A DNA stretch of 64,000 nucleotides from UBA7672 sp040398465 (GCA_040398465.1 JBBAUA010000007.1:24711-88710); one strand, 5' to 3'; counted from the first letter of the stretch, positions 17,106 through 26,306 are shown. Program-made: numbers and translations. Notes: generated by a model not told the origin, from the letters alone.

Positions 17106-18632
17106 ATGATTCGCACGCTTGCAGTATCCACGCTCGCGCTGGGCCTTGCAGCCTGCGCCACAACCCAACAGACCGCCAATGTCGCAGCGCCTGTGCAGGC
17201 GGGGGACAGCTATTACGTCAAGGCCAGCGCGACTATTCAGGCGCGCATCGCCGCGCGCGGACAGCCGCGTGCGAAGAATGTCATTCTCTTCGTCGGCGAC
17301 GGCATGGGCATCTCGACCATCACGGCGGCGCGCATCTATGCCGGGCAGGTGAAGGGGCTGGATGGCGAGAGCTATCAGCTGGCGATGGACAAGCTGCCGT
17401 ACTCGGCTTTCTCGAAGACCTACACGCATGATTCGCAGGTCGCCGATTCAGCGCCGACCGCCGTGGCGATGACGGCTGGCGTCAAATCCTACAACGGCTC
17501 GATCGGCGTGACCCAGGCCGCCAGCCTTGCAGACTGCACAACCGCGAAGACGGCTGGAACGACGACACTTTGGGAGCAGGCCGAAGCGCGCGGCATGGCG
17601 ACGGGCATCGTATCGACGGCGCGCATCACGCACGCGACCCCTGCAGCAACCTTTGCCCAGACCACCGAGCGCGACTGGGAGTCCGACGCGGACATATCCG
17701 CCGCTGGCAAGGCTGCTGGATGCACGGACATCGCGACGCAGCTGGTTGAATGGGACAAGACGAATGGCGACGGGTTCGAGGTCATCCTCGGCGGCGGCCG
17801 TTCGGGTTTCCTGCCGAACACGATGGCTGATCCGGAATATCCCGACCAGAAAGGCCGCAGACAGGATGGCCGCAATCTCGCCGAGGAATGGCTGGAGGGC
17901 CATCCCGAGCGCAAGGTCGCCATCGGCATTGGCGCGTTCGAGCAGATCAACTTCGACAGCGACATCCAGGTGCTGGGTCTCTTCGAGCCGAGCCACATGC
18001 AATATGAGCTCGACAGGGAAAAGGATGTCCGCGGCGAGCCGACGATCGCCGACATGACGGAGGCTGCGATCACGCGCCTGTCGCGCAATCCCAACGGCTA
18101 TGTGCTCATGATCGAAGGGGGGCGGGTCGATCACGGCCTGCATGCGGGCGACGCCCAACGTGCGCTTGGCGATGCAGTGGCGCTCGATGAGGCCATCGCG
18201 CAGGCTGTTGCGATGACCAATCCGGAAGAGACGCTGATCATCGTGACGGCTGACCATTCGCACACGCTGGCCATGCAGGGTTATCCGCAGCGCGGAAACC
18301 CGATCCTTGGCCTGGTGAAGGAGAACGACAGGCTGGTGCTGGCGGCGGACGGCAAGCCGTACACGACGCTGAGCTTCGCCAACGGTCCGGGCTCGGTTTG
18401 CAGGAAGCAGCCGGATGACAAGTGGCTGTGCGACCGGCCGGACCTTACAAACGTCGACACGACCGCGCTGGGCTTCCGGCAGCAGGCTCTGATCCCGATG
18501 GGCTCTGAAACGCATGGCGGGGAAGACGTTGCAATCTTCGCGGGCGGGCCGGGCGCCAACCTGTTCTCGGGCGTGATGGAGCAGAACGAGATCTATCACG
18601 TGATGGCCCGGTCGCTGGGGCTGACGCGGTAG
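17106..18632 (+). CDS. Alkaline phosphatase, lipoprotein
   Basis: 508 residues. It begins MIRTLAVSTLALGLAACATT with a lipobox (LAAC), so it is probably a membrane-anchored periplasmic lipoprotein. The alkaline-phosphatase fold is seen in KNVILFVGDGMGISTITAAR (first metal Asp), QVADSAPTAVAMTAG (nucleophile Ser in DSAPTA), IEGGRVDHGLHAGD and TADHSHT (metal ligands). The enzyme releases phosphate from organic esters. No clear Pho box was found in the 77 bases upstream. Length and motifs are complete. Confidence 0.9.
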   Translation: MIRTLAVSTLALGLAACATTQQTANVAAPVQAGDSYYVKASATIQARIAARGQPRAKNVILFVGDGMGISTITAARIYAGQVKGLDGESYQLAMDKLPYSAFSKTYTHDSQVADSAPTAVAMTAGVKSYNGSIGVTQAASLADCTTAKTAGTTTLWEQAEARGMATGIVSTARITHATPAATFAQTTERDWESDADISAAGKAAGCTDIATQLVEWDKTNGDGFEVILGGGRSGFLPNTMADPEYPDQKGRRQDGRNLAEEWLEGHPERKVAIGIGAFEQINFDSDIQVLGLFEPSHMQYELDREKDVRGEPTIADMTEAAITRLSRNPNGYVLMIEGGRVDHGLHAGDAQRALGDAVALDEAIAQAVAMTNPEETLIIVTADHSHTLAMQGYPQRGNPILGLVKENDRLVLAADGKPYTTLSFANGPGSVCRKQPDDKWLCDRPDLTNVDTTALGFRQQALIPMGSETHGGEDVAIFAGGPGANLFSGVMEQNEIYHVMARSLGLTR

Positions 18633-18702
18633 GGCGGCCGCGATCCGGCCTTCAATCTGCCGCCATGGTGCGGTAGATTCTGGGGGGAGGCCGAGGTTTC
18701 AG

Positions 18703-19026
18703 ATGCGTCCTGTTGCGCCGTTCATCATCGTGCTTGGCCTTGCCGGCGCCGCCTTTGCGCAGGGCCCACCTCGCGTGACGATCGAGGATGACGTCTCTCC
18801 GGCGAACGCTGTGAAGTGCGCCGGGCTGCGGCTGGCGCAATCGGAGCGCAAGCCGGATCCGCTGGTCGAGGCTGCGCGCGATGCGTGGCTGCTGTCGGGT
18901 GTCGATGCTGCGAAGGCCAAGGTCGAAGCGGCGAAATTCTCGACGCGCGAGAATGCCGATCTTGCGGTCATCTCGGATGAGTGCGAGCCATTCGAGATCA
19001 GGTCCGCGCCGCCCGCTGGCGGCTGA
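18703..19026 (+). CDS. Small exported protein of unknown function
   Basis: 107 residues with a signal peptide ending AGAAFAQ. The mature part is short, mostly helical by eye, with two Cys (VKCAGLR and SDECEPF) that could form one disulfide. A GGGGGGAGG stretch about 14 bases upstream can serve as ribosome binding site. The next gene, a lipoprotein, begins 21 bases downstream, suggesting co-transcription. No family recognised. Confidence 0.65.
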   Translation: MRPVAPFIIVLGLAGAAFAQGPPRVTIEDDVSPANAVKCAGLRLAQSERKPDPLVEAARDAWLLSGVDAAKAKVEAAKFSTRENADLAVISDECEPFEIRSAPPAGG

Positions 19027-19047
19027 CGGGCGCAGCGGAGAAACCAG

Positions 19048-19653
19048 ATGCGGATTGCGGCGACATTCCTGGCGACGGCCGTTGCGGCGGCGATTCTTGC
19101 CGCTTGCCAACCGGCGTCCGAGCCTGCGCCTGCACCAGCCGAGCCGAAGGCCGAGGAGATGGGGCAGGACGATCCCGAAGCGGTGTTCACGCCCGCGCCC
19201 GTCGGACCGCCGCGCGAATACGAGGCGATGTCGAAGACGGCGATGAGCTTCACGCCCGGCGTGCTGACGCTGACGCCGACGCCGCAGAAATCGGTGAACC
19301 TGCCCGAAGGCGCGGTCTTCCAGTTCGGCAATGGATACATCCTCGACACCACGTCCATGCCGGGCGGCGCGATGCAGGGAACGCCGGCGTTCGATTTCAC
19401 GCCGCTGTTCTTTTCGGCTGACGGACAGCCCGTGAAGCCGGAAGAGATCGCGATGTATTCCGTCGATGACGAGATCGTGCCGCCGGGGTCGGTGAATGGC
19501 GGCTTCTGCGACAAGACGCGCTTTCTTGCGACCTACACGAAGGTTGGCGCGGACGCGGAGGACATCACGATCGCAGCGTTCAATGGCGATCAGTGGCCGC
19601 CTCTGGCCGAGACGGCGCTGTGCGGGACATTCACGTATTCGCGGGCGAAGTGA
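19048..19653 (+). CDS. Lipoprotein of unknown function
   Basis: 201 residues. The N-terminus is a lipoprotein signal with lipobox LAAC, then a Pro/Ala/Glu-rich linker (about residues 22-60), then a compact domain of about 140 residues with two Cys (GGFCDKTRF and ALCGTFTYS). No catalytic motif is seen and the family is not recognised. It probably forms a small operon with the exported protein upstream. Confidence 0.7.
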   Translation: MRIAATFLATAVAAAILAACQPASEPAPAPAEPKAEEMGQDDPEAVFTPAPVGPPREYEAMSKTAMSFTPGVLTLTPTPQKSVNLPEGAVFQFGNGYILDTTSMPGGAMQGTPAFDFTPLFFSADGQPVKPEEIAMYSVDDEIVPPGSVNGGFCDKTRFLATYTKVGADAEDITIAAFNGDQWPPLAETALCGTFTYSRAK

Positions 19654-19675
19654 GCACGCGCGGCGACGGTTATCC

Positions 19676-21001
19676 CTATTCAACCGCCGCGTAGATCAGG
19701 GCTCGCAACTTGGCCTGCGTGTCGAGGCCGCCTGCGGGGATCAGCTGCGTCATGAAGGTGACGATAAGGCCCTCGGCGGGGTCGATCCAGTAGGTCGAGT
19801 GATAGGCGCCGCCCCAGCCATAATCGCCCTTGGAGCCGAGATTGCCCATCGCGCCCGGATCTTCCGTGATGCGGAAGCCGAGGCCGAAGCCCTGGCCGGG
19901 CTGGAAGGTTGCGGTCACCAGCGCGTCCTGGCTCATCTGTTCGACGCTCTTGCGCGAGAGATAGCGCTTACCTTCGAACGCGCCACCCTGGCGGAGCATT
20001 TCGAGGAAGCGTGAATAGTCGCGCGCGGTGGACAGAAGTCCGGCGCCGCCGGCAAAGGCCTTGCAGGGGCCGCCCAGATAATGGCCCTGGCCGATATGGC
20101 CCGAGCCCTGCCAGCTTCCCGGATTGGGGGCGCGCTCCGATTTGCCGTCCTTCGCTGAATAGACGACGGCGAGGCGCTCTGCCTTTTCTGGCGGCAGGCA
20201 GAAGCTGGTGTCCGTCATGCCGAGCGGATCGATCAGGCGTTGCTTGAAGAACGTGTCGAGCGACTGGCCCGAGAGCTTTTCGACCACGACGCCGAGAATG
20301 TCGGTGTTGTAGCCATAGACCCACTGTTCGCCTGGCTGTGCGGCCATGGGGAGTTTCGCCATCTGGCTTACGACATCGGCGACGGGAACGGTCCTGTCGG
20401 CGAAGTACCAGCCGAACACGCCGGCGTCGCGCCAGGCCTTCTCGCCCGGGCCTGAGCCGTAGGAGATGCCGGCGGAGTGACTGAGCAGGTCGCGGATGGT
20501 GATCGCGCGCTTGGCGGGAACGACATCGTAGCCGCCCTTTTCCTTTGCGACGGCGACGGTGGTCTTCGACCATTCGGGAAGGTGCTTGCTGAGGGGGTCT
20601 TCGAGCAGGAGCTTGCCTTCCTCCATCAGCATCATGATCGCGACGCTGGTGAGCGCCTTGGTCTGCGAGGCGATGCGGAAGATGTCGTTCTCCTCCATGC
20701 GGTCGTTCGCCTCGCGGTCGCGCCAGCCATAGGCCTCGGAGAAGACTTCACGGCCGTCCTGATGGATCATCACTACGGCGCCGGCGAGCTTCTGGTCGGC
20801 GACGTATTGCTTCATCGTGGCGTCGAGCACGGCGAGGCGCGACTGCGAGATGCCGTGCGGCGCATCGTTGGTGATGGGAGCGTGGGCGAGGGGAGCGAGC
20901 GGGGCGAGGGCCGCGGGCCGTTCAGTGTCGGTGACGGAGACCACGCAGCCGGGCAGAGCGAAGGCGCCGAGCCCGGCCAGCAGCATTGAGCGCAGTTTCA
21001 T
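19676..21001 (-). CDS. Serine hydrolase of the beta-lactamase/EstB family, lipoprotein-like
   Basis: 441 residues, starting MKLRSMLLAGLGAFALPGCVV with a lipoprotein-type signal. The catalytic SxxK motif is RIASQTKALTSVAIM and the second motif YxN is WVYGYNTDILG. The C-terminal part GWGGAYHSTYWIDP matches the EstB/class C group. The frame is open 84 codons further upstream but without signal or family similarity, and the ATG at 20999-21001 gives a normal signal peptide. It is a second, divergent paralogue of the hydrolase at 2091-3329. Expected activity is ester or amide hydrolysis in the envelope. Confidence 0.8.
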   Translation of the reverse strand: MKLRSMLLAGLGAFALPGCVVSVTDTERPAALAPLAPLAHAPITNDAPHGISQSRLAVLDATMKQYVADQKLAGAVVMIHQDGREVFSEAYGWRDREANDRMEENDIFRIASQTKALTSVAIMMLMEEGKLLLEDPLSKHLPEWSKTTVAVAKEKGGYDVVPAKRAITIRDLLSHSAGISYGSGPGEKAWRDAGVFGWYFADRTVPVADVVSQMAKLPMAAQPGEQWVYGYNTDILGVVVEKLSGQSLDTFFKQRLIDPLGMTDTSFCLPPEKAERLAVVYSAKDGKSERAPNPGSWQGSGHIGQGHYLGGPCKAFAGGAGLLSTARDYSRFLEMLRQGGAFEGKRYLSRKSVEQMSQDALVTATFQPGQGFGLGFRITEDPGAMGNLGSKGDYGWGGAYHSTYWIDPAEGLIVTFMTQLIPAGGLDTQAKLRALIYAAVE

Positions 21002-21115
21002 CGAAGCCTCCCACGTGTTTTTCGGGACGATGGCAGGCGCGGCGCATGCGTTCAAGCGTGACCTGTGGGCAGGGGCCGCAGTTGATACTTTTCCGCCTCT
21101 GGCCGATGTAGCCTC

Positions 21116-22732
21116 ATGGGCGAGCGGTTCGATTTCATCATCGTGGGGGCGGGCAGCGCGGGATGCCTGCTGGCGAACCGGCTGTCTGAGGATCCAAAGA
21201 ACCGCGTGCTGCTGCTGGAGGCGGGCGGCAAGGATGACTGGATCTGGTTTCACATCCCGGTCGGCTACCTGTTCGCGATCGGCAATCCGCGCGCGGACTG
21301 GATGTTCCAGACGGAGGCGGTGCCGGGCCTGAACGGACGCAGGCTCGCCTATCCGCGCGGCAAGGTGATCGGCGGGTCATCTGCGATCAACGCGATGATC
21401 TACATGCGCGGACAGGCCGCGGATTACGATGGCTGGCGGCAGCTGGGGCTGACGGGCTGGGGCTGGGACGATGTGAAGCCGCTTTTCCTGAAGCACGAGG
21501 ATCACGTCTCGGGCGGCGATCATCACGGGCAGGGCGGGGAATGGCGGGTCGAGCATCCGCGCATGCGATGGAAAGTGCTGGACGCGTTTGCCGATGCGGC
21601 GGAGGCGGCTGGCATTCCGAAGGTTGCGGATTTCAACACGGGCGACAATTCGGGCGTCGGCTATTTCCAGGTGAACCAGAAGGCGGGGCGGCGCTGGTCG
21701 AGTGCGCGAGGCTTCCTGAAGCCGGCGTTGCTACGCGCCAATCTGCGGCTGGAAACGGGCGCGCTGGTGGAGCGCGTGGTCCTTCGCGAGGGCGAGGCGA
21801 AGGGCGTGGTCTGGACGCGCGGCGGGCAGCGGTTCGAGTCGCTCGCTGACGGCTGCGTGGTTCTGGCGGCAGGCGCGGTGCAGACGCCGAAACTGCTGGA
21901 GCTGTCGGGTGTCGGCGATGGCGAGCGGCTGAGGGCGTTGGGCGTCGAGGTGGCGCAGCATTTGCCGGGGGTGGGGGAAAACCTGCAGGACCATCTGCAG
22001 CTGCGGCCGATCTACAAGGTGAGCGGCGTACCGACGCTGAACGAGCAGTATGCGAACCTGCTGCGGCGGCCGCTGATGGCGGCGGATTATGCGCTGCGCC
22101 GGCGCGGGCCGATGACGATGGCGCCTTCGCAGATGGGAGCGTTTGCGAAATCGAATGAGCGGCACGCGACGCCGAACGTGCAGTTTCACGTGCAGCCGCT
22201 GGCGCTGCCGAAATTCGGCGAGCCGATGTATGCGTTTCCGGCAATCACGATCAGCGTGTGCAATCTGCGGCCGGAAAGTCGCGGGTCGATCCACGCGGCT
22301 TCGGCAGATCCGAACGCTGCGCCGGCGATCCAGCCCAACTATCTGTCGACGCAGGCCGATCGCATCACGGCGGTGGAATCCATCCGGCTGGTGAGGCGCA
22401 TTGTCGAACAGGCGCCGCTGAAGCGTTTCTCGCCGCAGGAGTTCACGCCGGGCGAGGCGTTGCAGTCAGATGCAGAGCTGGCGAAGGCGGCGGGCGACAT
22501 CGGGACGACGATCTTCCATCCCGTCGGTACGGCGAAGATGGGCGCTGAGGGCGATGCACTGTCGGTTGTCGATCAACGCTTGCGTGTGCGGGGCGTTGGC
22601 AAGCTGCGCGTGATCGATGCGTCGGTGATGCCGCGGATCGTTTCGGGCAATACCAACTCGCCCACGCTCATGATCGCGGAAAAGGGCGCGGACATGCTGC
22701 TGCGAGATGCGCGCGAGCGGGCGGAACCGTAG
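21116..22732 (+). CDS. GMC-family FAD oxidoreductase (choline/alcohol dehydrogenase type)
   Basis: 538 residues. The FAD-binding loop is FDFIIVGAGSAGCLLANRLSE and the GMC signatures are RGKVIGGSSAINAMIYMRG and GAVQTPKLLELSGVG. The C-terminal active-site region has FHPVGTAKMG with the catalytic His and NTNSPTLMIAEKGAD. Family members oxidise alcohols or choline, passing electrons to quinone or other acceptors. No betB or transporter is adjacent, so the substrate is open. It is cytoplasmic or membrane-associated; no signal peptide. Confidence 0.9.
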   Translation: MGERFDFIIVGAGSAGCLLANRLSEDPKNRVLLLEAGGKDDWIWFHIPVGYLFAIGNPRADWMFQTEAVPGLNGRRLAYPRGKVIGGSSAINAMIYMRGQAADYDGWRQLGLTGWGWDDVKPLFLKHEDHVSGGDHHGQGGEWRVEHPRMRWKVLDAFADAAEAAGIPKVADFNTGDNSGVGYFQVNQKAGRRWSSARGFLKPALLRANLRLETGALVERVVLREGEAKGVVWTRGGQRFESLADGCVVLAAGAVQTPKLLELSGVGDGERLRALGVEVAQHLPGVGENLQDHLQLRPIYKVSGVPTLNEQYANLLRRPLMAADYALRRRGPMTMAPSQMGAFAKSNERHATPNVQFHVQPLALPKFGEPMYAFPAITISVCNLRPESRGSIHAASADPNAAPAIQPNYLSTQADRITAVESIRLVRRIVEQAPLKRFSPQEFTPGEALQSDAELAKAAGDIGTTIFHPVGTAKMGAEGDALSVVDQRLRVRGVGKLRVIDASVMPRIVSGNTNSPTLMIAEKGADMLLRDARERAEP

Positions 22733-22780
22733 CGGCCATCGACACGTTTTATCTGGCGAACCCCAGAAAAGGACGTCCGG

Positions 22781-22993
22781 ATGAACAAGGAACAAATCAA
22801 CGGTGGCGCGAAAGAAGCTGCTGGCAAGGTGCAGAAGGAATTCGGCAAGGCTGTCGATTCGCCGAAGCACGTGATCAAAGGCGGCATGAAAGAAGCTGCC
22901 GGCAAGACCGAGAAGACGGTCGGCAACATCAAGGAAGACATGAAAGACGCCCGCAAGGACGCCGATCGTGAGGCCGGCAAGCGCGGCGTCTAG
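22781..22993 (+). CDS. CsbD-family stress protein
   Basis: 70 residues, highly charged. It opens MNKEQINGGAKEAAGKVQKE and repeats the pattern GGMKEAAGKTEKT, the KEAAGK motif of CsbD proteins. These small, probably disordered proteins accumulate under general stress; their biochemical role is unknown. A strong hairpin follows 23 bases after the stop. Confidence 0.88.
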   Translation: MNKEQINGGAKEAAGKVQKEFGKAVDSPKHVIKGGMKEAAGKTEKTVGNIKEDMKDARKDADREAGKRGV

Positions 22994-23016
22994 CCGATCG
23001 ACCTGCGAATAAAGGG

Positions 23017-23045
23017 GCGGCCCGGAGAGACTCTCCGGGCCGCTT
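23017..23045 (+). terminator. Strong hairpin after the CsbD gene, probable terminator
   Basis: Bases 23017-23029 pair with 23031-23043 over 13 perfect positions; in practice the inner pairs open to form the loop. It is followed only by TTCTG rather than a long T run, so termination may be partial or act as an RNA 3' end stabiliser. Confidence 0.6.
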
Positions 23046-23134
23046 CTGCCTGCGCGGAAGGCGGCGCGTCGCACGGTTGAAGCTTTGCCTGCCGGTGAAT
23101 CCGTTCTAGCAGGGCGCCGTCACAGGAGTGCTGC

Positions 23135-24091
23135 GTGGAAACGGCGGGGGGCAAGGCAGGAACATCGCGCACGGCTGCGCCGCGGTTGAGCGGCGATGCG
23201 TTGAGCTGGGCGGCCCTGCTGCTTCTTGTCGTGATCTGGGGATCGACCTTTGCCGGCATCCGCATCGGCGTGGAGACAATCTCGCCAGCCTGGCTCGTCA
23301 CCGGACGCCTGCTTAGCGGCGCAACTTTCCTCGGGGTCTGGATTCTCGTCACGGGCGTTTTCGGCCGAAAGCCGCGTGCCGAGGCGACGCCGCGGGTAGG
23401 GCGGGCGGCGATTGGCTGGTTCGCGCTGATTGGCATTGCGGCGACGGCTGCGCCGTTTGTGCTGTATGCGCATGCAGCCGAAAGCATCGGATCTGCCGTG
23501 ATGGCGATCTGCAATGGCGCGACGCCGTTCGCGACCGTGATCCTCGCGCACATGTTCACGGGCGACCGGCTGAGCGTGCGACGGATCGCCGGCGTGATGT
23601 TGGGCTTTCTCGGGCTGGTCGTGCTGGTGCTTCCGGAGTTCGGGAAGGAGCAATCGGCTGGACTTATCGGCATCCTGCTCGCCATTGTCGGCGCGTGGCT
23701 CTATGCGGTGGGCAATATTGGCACGCGGCTGGCGCCCCGTGTGTCGCCCATCATCTCCAGCTTCTGGATCGTCGCACTCGCGGGGGCGTCTGCGCTCGGC
23801 TATGCAATCGTGGCCGAGCCGTTTCCGCAGGCCGCGAGCCTCAACTCGATGATTGCGATGATCGTGCTGGGCCTGCTGCCGACGGCGTTTGCGATGTTCG
23901 TCTATGTCTGGCTGATCCAGCGGGCAGGGCCGGTGTTCGTGTCGTTCACCACGTATCTTTCGCCACTATGGGCGACGGGGCTGGGCGTGCTGTTCCTCGG
24001 CGAACAGCTGCAATGGTCGATGGTCGGCGCGCTGGCGCTGATCCTTGCGGGCGTGGCGGTGGCGAACCGCAGGCCGCGGCCAGCGCGTTAA
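23135..24091 (+). CDS. EamA (DMT) family exporter
   Basis: 318 residues with ten hydrophobic segments arranged as two EamA repeats. Recognisable blocks are LLLLVVIWGSTFAGIRIG in helix 1 and a C-terminal segment with TYLSPLWATGLGVLFLGEQL. The GTG start is supported by AGGAG six bases before it. Drug/metabolite transporters of this family export amino acids, purines or other small molecules; the substrate cannot be predicted. It ends just before the serC promoter. Confidence 0.88.
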   Translation: METAGGKAGTSRTAAPRLSGDALSWAALLLLVVIWGSTFAGIRIGVETISPAWLVTGRLLSGATFLGVWILVTGVFGRKPRAEATPRVGRAAIGWFALIGIAATAAPFVLYAHAAESIGSAVMAICNGATPFATVILAHMFTGDRLSVRRIAGVMLGFLGLVVLVLPEFGKEQSAGLIGILLAIVGAWLYAVGNIGTRLAPRVSPIISSFWIVALAGASALGYAIVAEPFPQAASLNSMIAMIVLGLLPTAFAMFVYVWLIQRAGPVFVSFTTYLSPLWATGLGVLFLGEQLQWSMVGALALILAGVAVANRRPRPAR

Positions 24092-24120
24092 TTGACGCGA
24101 AGCCCTTTCAGGCGCATATC
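24092..24120 (+). promoter_or_regulatory. Predicted sigma-70 type promoter of serC
   Basis: TTGACG at 24092-24097 and CATATC at 24115-24120 are separated by 17 bases. The start of transcription would fall near 24127, just before the leader hairpins. It begins one base after the stop codon of the EamA gene. Confidence 0.5.
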
Positions 24121-24133
24121 CCGGCCCGGGCCA

Positions 24134-24172
24134 GTCGCCCCCAACGGCGACCAGCCCATCTGTAAGGATGGG
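24134..24172 (+). ncRNA. serC leader RNA motif (two tandem hairpins)
   Basis: Hairpin 1 pairs GTCGCC (24134-24139) with GGCGAC (24146-24151); hairpin 2 pairs CCCATC (24155-24160) with GATGGG (24167-24172). The 3' arm of hairpin 2 runs into GGGAG, the ribosome binding site of serC. Two short hairpins directly before serC are the known alphaproteobacterial serC RNA motif, thought to be a cis-regulator. Structure is seen directly; the family match is from memory. Confidence 0.7.
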
Positions 24173-24182
24173 AGAAAAACAG

Positions 24183-25346
24183 ATGACGACAGCTGCCAAA
24201 CCGGCAGTGCGCCCTGATCGCGCACACTTTTCTTCAGGCCCGTGCGCCAAGCGCCCTGGCTGGAGCCCCGACAATCTCAAGCTTGAATCGCTGGGCCGGT
24301 CGCACCGGTCAAAGCTCGGCAAGGCGCGCCTGAAGCTGGCGATCGACAAGACCCGCGCCATTCTCAAGGTCCCCGCCGACTATCGCATCGGCATCATGCC
24401 GGGCTCGGACACGGGCGCCATTGAGGCTGCCTTCTGGTCGATGCTGGGCGCGCGTCCGGTGGACGTGTTTGCTTTCGAAAGCTTCGGCGAAGACTGGGTG
24501 ACGGACATCACCAAGCAGCTGAAGGTCGACGCCACGACGCACAAGGCGGCTTATGGCCAGCTGCCGGACATGTCGAAGGCGCGCAAGGATGCAGACATCG
24601 TCTTCACCTGGAACGGCACGACGTCTGGCGTGAAGGTGCCGAACGGCGACTGGATCGCGGATGATCGCGAAGGCCTCACCTTCTGCGACGCGACCTCCGC
24701 CGTGTTCGCGATGCCGATCCCGTGGAACAAGATCGATGTGCTGACTTACTCCTGGCAGAAAGTGCTGGGCGGCGAGGGCGCGCATGGCATCCTCATTCTC
24801 AGCCCGCGCGCGATTGAACGCCTGAAGGCCTACACGCCGAAATGGCCGATGCCGAAACTGTTCCGCATGGCCAAGGGCGGGGAAGTCACCGAGGGCATTT
24901 TTGAAGGCGAGACGATCAACACGCCGTCCATGCTGGCGACCGAGGATTATCTCGATGCGCTGGCGTGGGTCGAAGGTCTCGGCGGCGTTGACGCCACTGT
25001 CGCGCGCTCGAACGCCAACCTCGCCGTGCTGGAAGCGTGGGTTGCGAAGACGCCGTGGGTGGAGTTTCTCGCGGCTGACAAATCGATCCGCTCGAACACG
25101 TCGGTCACGCTGTCGATCACCGATCCGCGTGTGGCGAAGCTCGACGACAAGGGCCAGCAGGACTTCGTGAAGAAGTTTGTTGGCGCGCTCGAGAAGGAAA
25201 ACGCGGCCTACGACATCGGCGGCTACAAGGCGGCGCCTCCGGGCCTGCGCATCTGGTGCGGCGCGACTGTGGAAGCGGCTGACCTCGAGAAGCTGACGCC
25301 GTGGCTGGATTGGGCGTTTGAGACGACGGTGGCGGAATTGTCCTGA
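24183..25346 (+). CDS. serC: Phosphoserine aminotransferase
   Basis: 387 residues. It converts 3-phosphohydroxypyruvate and glutamate to phosphoserine, the second step of serine synthesis. The protein opens with RPDRAHFSSGPCAKRPGW, typical of the alphaproteobacterial SerC group; the PLP lysine is in LTYSWQKVLGGEGAHG. An upstream in-frame ATG at 24168 lies inside leader hairpin 2, so ATG 24183, nine bases after GGGAG, is the likely start. serA follows after two small genes, so the block probably makes serine. Confidence 0.94.
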   Translation: MTTAAKPAVRPDRAHFSSGPCAKRPGWSPDNLKLESLGRSHRSKLGKARLKLAIDKTRAILKVPADYRIGIMPGSDTGAIEAAFWSMLGARPVDVFAFESFGEDWVTDITKQLKVDATTHKAAYGQLPDMSKARKDADIVFTWNGTTSGVKVPNGDWIADDREGLTFCDATSAVFAMPIPWNKIDVLTYSWQKVLGGEGAHGILILSPRAIERLKAYTPKWPMPKLFRMAKGGEVTEGIFEGETINTPSMLATEDYLDALAWVEGLGGVDATVARSNANLAVLEAWVAKTPWVEFLAADKSIRSNTSVTLSITDPRVAKLDDKGQQDFVKKFVGALEKENAAYDIGGYKAAPPGLRIWCGATVEAADLEKLTPWLDWAFETTVAELS

Positions 25347-25466
25347 TTGTCATCGCGGAAGCGCGTCGCGTTATTCGGGACCTATTCGACAACCCATGCG
25401 GGTCGATGAATGGGTCCCGGCTCTCCGCTGCGCTCCGGCCGGGATGACAAGCTGAGGAAGCCCGAT

Positions 25467-25763
25467 ATGGCGACCGAAACCTCTCACACCATCCGCGAAT
25501 GGGGCGACGCCACGTTCGGCGAAGCGCGTGACCTCACTGCGCTTGTCGTTCGGGCGCGTGGCGAGATGGATGAGCTTGAGCAGGCGCTTCGCGATGGCGA
25601 TCACGCCGAGGCGGGCCGGGAGGCGGCGGATGTCGCCATCCTGCTGCATCGCCTCGTCGGGCTTCTTGGCATGGAGCTGTCCGAACAGGTCGACGCCAAG
25701 ATGCAGGTCAACCGCGCGCGCACGTGGAAAGCGGCGGGAGACGGGACGGGCGATCATGTCTGA
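25467..25763 (+). CDS. MazG-like all-alpha nucleotide pyrophosphohydrolase domain protein
   Basis: 98 residues. The pattern RGEMDELEQAL followed by EAGREAADVAILLHRL is the ExxE...ExxD metal-binding arrangement of the all-alpha NTP-pyrophosphatase superfamily. It most resembles the small MazG-like/DUF550 group. It would remove pyrophosphate from nucleotides, but the substrate is unknown. The start MATETSH avoids the upstream repeat-like extension. Its last 8 bases overlap the next gene, which signals translational coupling. Confidence 0.7.
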   Translation: MATETSHTIREWGDATFGEARDLTALVVRARGEMDELEQALRDGDHAEAGREAADVAILLHRLVGLLGMELSEQVDAKMQVNRARTWKAAGDGTGDHV

Positions 25764-26304
25764 CATCACGCTCCGCGCCGCCACACATGCCGACATCCCG
25801 ACGCTGCTGCGCTGGGACACCGATCCTGTCGTGATCGCTTCGGGCAGCGATGATCCTGATGCGGTCATTGCGTGGGGCGAGGACAATGACTGGGCCGAGA
25901 ACATCGATCTCTACCAACCCGATGTCTGGGAATACTGGATCGCCGAACTTGATGGCCGGCCGATTGGCTGCATGCAGATGTGCGATCCGCATCTGGAGCC
26001 GACACGGTACTGGGGCGAGACCGAACCCAACCTGCGCGCGCTCGATATCTGGATCGGCGAGGCGGATGCGCGCGGCAAGGGCTATGGCGAGACGATGATG
26101 CGCCTCGCTTTCGCGCGCTGTTTTTCAGATCCGCTGGTGACGGCGATCATCATCGATCCGCTCGTGTCCAACACGCGGGCGCACAAATTCTACCAGCGTC
26201 TCGGCTTTGTCCCGACGCATCGGCAGGTCTTCCATGAGGAGGACGACTGCTTCGTTCACAGGCTCACGCGCGCCGACTGGCTCGCCCGGAATCAAGGAGA
26301 CTGA
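25756..26304 (+). CDS. GNAT acetyltransferase, AAC(6')-like
   Basis: 182 residues. The GNAT fold shows in IGCMQMCDP, the acetyl-CoA loop DARGKGYGETMMR and the C-terminal NTRAHKFYQRLGFVP. The order ALDIWIGEADARGKGYG...DPLVSNTRAHKFYQRLGF resembles aminoglycoside 6'-N-acetyltransferases, but the chromosomal setting between serine genes makes drug resistance unproven. It overlaps the MazG-like gene by 8 bases and ends 2 bases before serA, so it belongs to the serC-serA transcript. Confidence 0.8.
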   Translation: MSDITLRAATHADIPTLLRWDTDPVVIASGSDDPDAVIAWGEDNDWAENIDLYQPDVWEYWIAELDGRPIGCMQMCDPHLEPTRYWGETEPNLRALDIWIGEADARGKGYGETMMRLAFARCFSDPLVTAIIIDPLVSNTRAHKFYQRLGFVPTHRQVFHEEDDCFVHRLTRADWLARNQGD

Positions 26305-26306
26305 CC

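Noticed and set aside
2091..21001. True beta-lactamases at 2091-3329 and 19676-21001
   Set aside because: The motif order and C-termini fit esterase/DD-peptidase-like relatives; resistance cannot be claimed.
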